Positions 19,744 through 21,521 of a stretch of 21,521 bases of DNA are shown here, piece after piece. The notes beneath the pieces were generated by a model, which worked only from the letters and a program-made list of their open reading frames with translations, was not told where the DNA came from and searched no databases. The position numbers and the translations under genes were made by a program. The DNA comes from Gammaproteobacteria bacterium (GTDB lineage: Bacteria; Pseudomonadota; Gammaproteobacteria; Burkholderiales; Burkholderiaceae_C), in the NCBI GenBank assembly GCA_030054245.1, contig JASGCH010000003.1, positions 1-21,521 on the forward strand. The letters run 5' to 3'. Numbering within the stretch: position 1 is the first letter of the stretch; every line of letters starts with the position of its first letter.

Positions 19744-21521
19744 TCATTTGAGCAGTTGCCCAATGCACTCAACCAACGGTTGCCACACCGCTTGCACACT
19801 GGGTGTTTGCAGTAACTTGAAGGCTTTTGCGCCCACTTCGGTGAGGGTGTTGATTTGCTCCAAGCACTGATTCAAAGCGCCCCAGCCTTTGGTGAGGCGG
19901 TCAAAAAACTGCTTTTTCTGTGGTGCTTGCATACTGGAGTCCAGCACATTGATACGGTGTTGCGCCACTTGGCCGAGCAGGTTTTCTACTTCCACACCCA
20001 ATTGGCGCAGGGCTTTGTCACAGTCCTGTGCGGGCACATCGCTGGCAGTCAGCGCACGGCCCACCTCAGCCTTCAAGTCCATCAGGTGCAGGGTAGCGGC
20101 GTTGCACAAGGTGATTTGTTGTTGCACCAAGGCTTGCGCCTGCGCTTGGGACTCGGCATGGGCTTGGGCGGCGGCATCTGCTTGGGCCTTGGCATGAGCA
20201 CCCCCCCCGTGTTGGGTCATCTGGATGTGGTTGGTGTTGTTGGCGGTATTGTGGTTCATATTGTGATTGTCAATGTGGATGTTGAACAAACCTGCTAAAT
20301 TGATTTTTTGGCTAACAAATAAGGTTTGCACCCAAGTAAAGCCCTTGACCAATCCGTCGCGCTCGCCTTCGGCTCGCAAAGCCCGCTCCTTCCAGTCGTT
20401 ATCCAAGTCGCGGGTGCTGTGCTTAGCCAAAATCTGCCCTTCGCGGTTGAGGCCAGCGTCCAGTTCCTGCATGCTCTGCGGGCTACGCCGCTCGCTCTCA
20501 TTTAACCCTAGTAGCGCCAAATCTTTGGCCAAGACCTTCACATTGCCTTTGCCGCGCAAGGTCTCAAAAGGGTCTTCGGCGCAGGCTTCGAGCACCTCTT
20601 GCCAGTCAAAAGGCTGGCCGTTCATGTAGGCACGGCACTCCACTTCAGCCTCTTGGTAGGCACTGTTCTCGCCAAACAGCAGTTCAAACAACCGCAAACG
20701 CAACTTGGCCAAGTACCAGCCCGCCCGTGCGCCCTGCACTTGCAGGGTCAGGCTACGCAGTGCCGTGTCTAGGCTTACCACGGCCTCGCTGGCCTCCCCT
20801 TGTAGCCACACACCTGTGCGCCATATACGGGTGTCGCCCCAGACTTCTTGCGCACTGCGGGCGGCAAACTGGTGCAGTACCGCATCGGGTAGCAGGCGCT
20901 CAAAGCGCACTTCAAATTTCAGCACTTCTCCGCTGTCTGCTGGATGGGTGTCTCTGAATGGATGCTGAGGTACAGCGTGGTCACTTAGCATGGGCGACAA
21001 AATCACCTCCCCCCCCTTTTCAAAGCGGTCCTTCGCCTTAAACGCCAGCTTAAAGTGTAGCAGTAAATCGAGCAAAAACTGGCTGTGCGCGTCACTTTGG
21101 GCGTCAAAAGGCAAGGTCAAGCGCTGGTTCAGGGCTTGACCTTCTGGATCCAAAAAAGCCAAGCGGATTTTTTCGATGTTGAGTTTGCCACCAAAGCGTT
21201 GGCGACTATTGCCGTATTCTAGCACATGGTAAAGAGAGTGGATAATCCAGTTCGGGTCTAACACCACCCAGTCACCTTGAATCTTCAATTCGTCAAATTG
21301 TAACGCCAACCCCAAGATGTCCAAAGCCTTGAAGGCGGCGGTTAATTCATCAGCGTATAAACCGATGTCAAAGGCTATTTGCTCGGCTTCGCGACGCCTG
21401 ATGATGGCTTTTTGGCGGTACTGCGCTTGCAAGGCTTGGTTTAGCTCATTCCATTTTCTCAACATACCGTTACCCAAAACTTTAGGGGACGCGAGGAGTT
21501 GATGCAAGGCGCTTTGAAACG
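19744..21521 (-). CDS. COR-domain (Roco-like) protein, C-terminal part (truncated by window edge)
   Basis: The frame is open to the right edge; the TTG at 21507 is internal, not a convincing start. At least 592 residues are present. Counting from that TTG, the first ~300 look like a COR domain: YADELTAAFKALDILGLAL, then GDWVVLDPNWIIHSLYHVL (78-96) and GGKLNIEKI, as in proteins where COR follows a Roc GTPase. The GTPase and any leucine-rich repeats would lie outside the window. A charged stretch, a His/Asn-rich segment (about 410-430), an Ala/Gln-rich coiled coil (435-465) and a helical C-terminus follow. Bacterial Roco proteins are GTP-driven switches and scaffolds. It stands first in the visible operon, 30 bp before the AlbA pair. 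The COR call rests on pattern recognition only. Confidence 0.65.
   Translation of the reverse strand, partial: FQSALHQLLASPKVLGNGMLRKWNELNQALQAQYRQKAIIRRREAEQIAFDIGLYADELTAAFKALDILGLALQFDELKIQGDWVVLDPNWIIHSLYHVLEYGNSRQRFGGKLNIEKIRLAFLDPEGQALNQRLTLPFDAQSDAHSQFLLDLLLHFKLAFKAKDRFEKGGEVILSPMLSDHAVPQHPFRDTHPADSGEVLKFEVRFERLLPDAVLHQFAARSAQEVWGDTRIWRTGVWLQGEASEAVVSLDTALRSLTLQVQGARAGWYLAKLRLRLFELLFGENSAYQEAEVECRAYMNGQPFDWQEVLEACAEDPFETLRGKGNVKVLAKDLALLGLNESERRSPQSMQELDAGLNREGQILAKHSTRDLDNDWKERALRAEGERDGLVKGFTWVQTLFVSQKINLAGLFNIHIDNHNMNHNTANNTNHIQMTQHGGGAHAKAQADAAAQAHAESQAQAQALVQQQITLCNAATLHLMDLKAEVGRALTASDVPAQDCDKALRQLGVEVENLLGQVAQHRINVLDSSMQAPQKKQFFDRLTKGWGALNQCLEQINTLTEVGAKAFKLLQTPSVQAVWQPLVECIGQLLK

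Overview
The window looks like an accessory, repeat-rich stretch of a Pseudomonadota chromosome, probably beta- or gammaproteobacterial. I infer this from the gene families (BenE permease, pirin, FbpABC-type iron transporter, Tat-exported DUF547 protein, VTT-domain flavoprotein) and cannot name a species. Base composition varies by eye: benE and the right-hand operon are GC-richer, and the iron-transport operon and a two-gene insert near 5.3-6.9 kb are clearly AT-richer.

Layout. (1) 1-3277, minus strand: a type I restriction-modification operon, hsdM-hsdS-hsdR. Both junctions are 4-bp ATGA overlaps and hsdR runs off the left edge. (2) 3517-8010: an intact benE on the plus strand, then about 2.1 kb of inserted DNA, then a second benE copy lacking its first ~30 codons. 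The two copies share 1134 bp with no difference that I can see. The insert holds repeat debris and two adjacent unrecognised genes, the first with a HEFFH zinc-peptidase motif. The layout is what a circular DNA would leave after integrating by a single crossover into benE. (3) 7988-9217, minus strand: a GNAT acetyltransferase and a pirin. (4) 9433-13061, minus strand: fbpC, fbpB and fbpA, transcribed fbpA first, with overlapping ends. (5) 13625-16747, plus strand: a VTT membrane domain fused to a class I flavoprotein disulfide reductase, then a Tat-exported DUF547 protein. (6) 17089-21521, minus strand: an apparent operon of a COR-domain (Roco-like) protein, cut by the right edge, and two tandem AlbA_2/HATPase proteins. 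The twins have nearly identical ends and diverged centres.

Between these blocks lies a dispersed repeat family. Its ends resemble AAGACNGTTGCACC and occur at about 3.47, 4.74, 4.83, 5.28, 8.50, 9.23, 13.10, 13.26, 16.75 and 16.97 kb, sometimes in inverted pairs like the ends of a small non-autonomous transposon. The best copy (16752-16985) has imperfect terminal inverted repeats and an internal perfect 18-bp hairpin. The repeats touch gene ends, promoters and one breakpoint of the benE duplication, so they probably helped shape the region.

The best candidates for something undescribed are the benE-bracketed HEFFH gene pair, with a possible third gene cut after three codons, and the COR plus twin AlbA_2/HATPase operon. 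With the type I R-M system, they give the window a defence-island flavour. That functional reading is inference.
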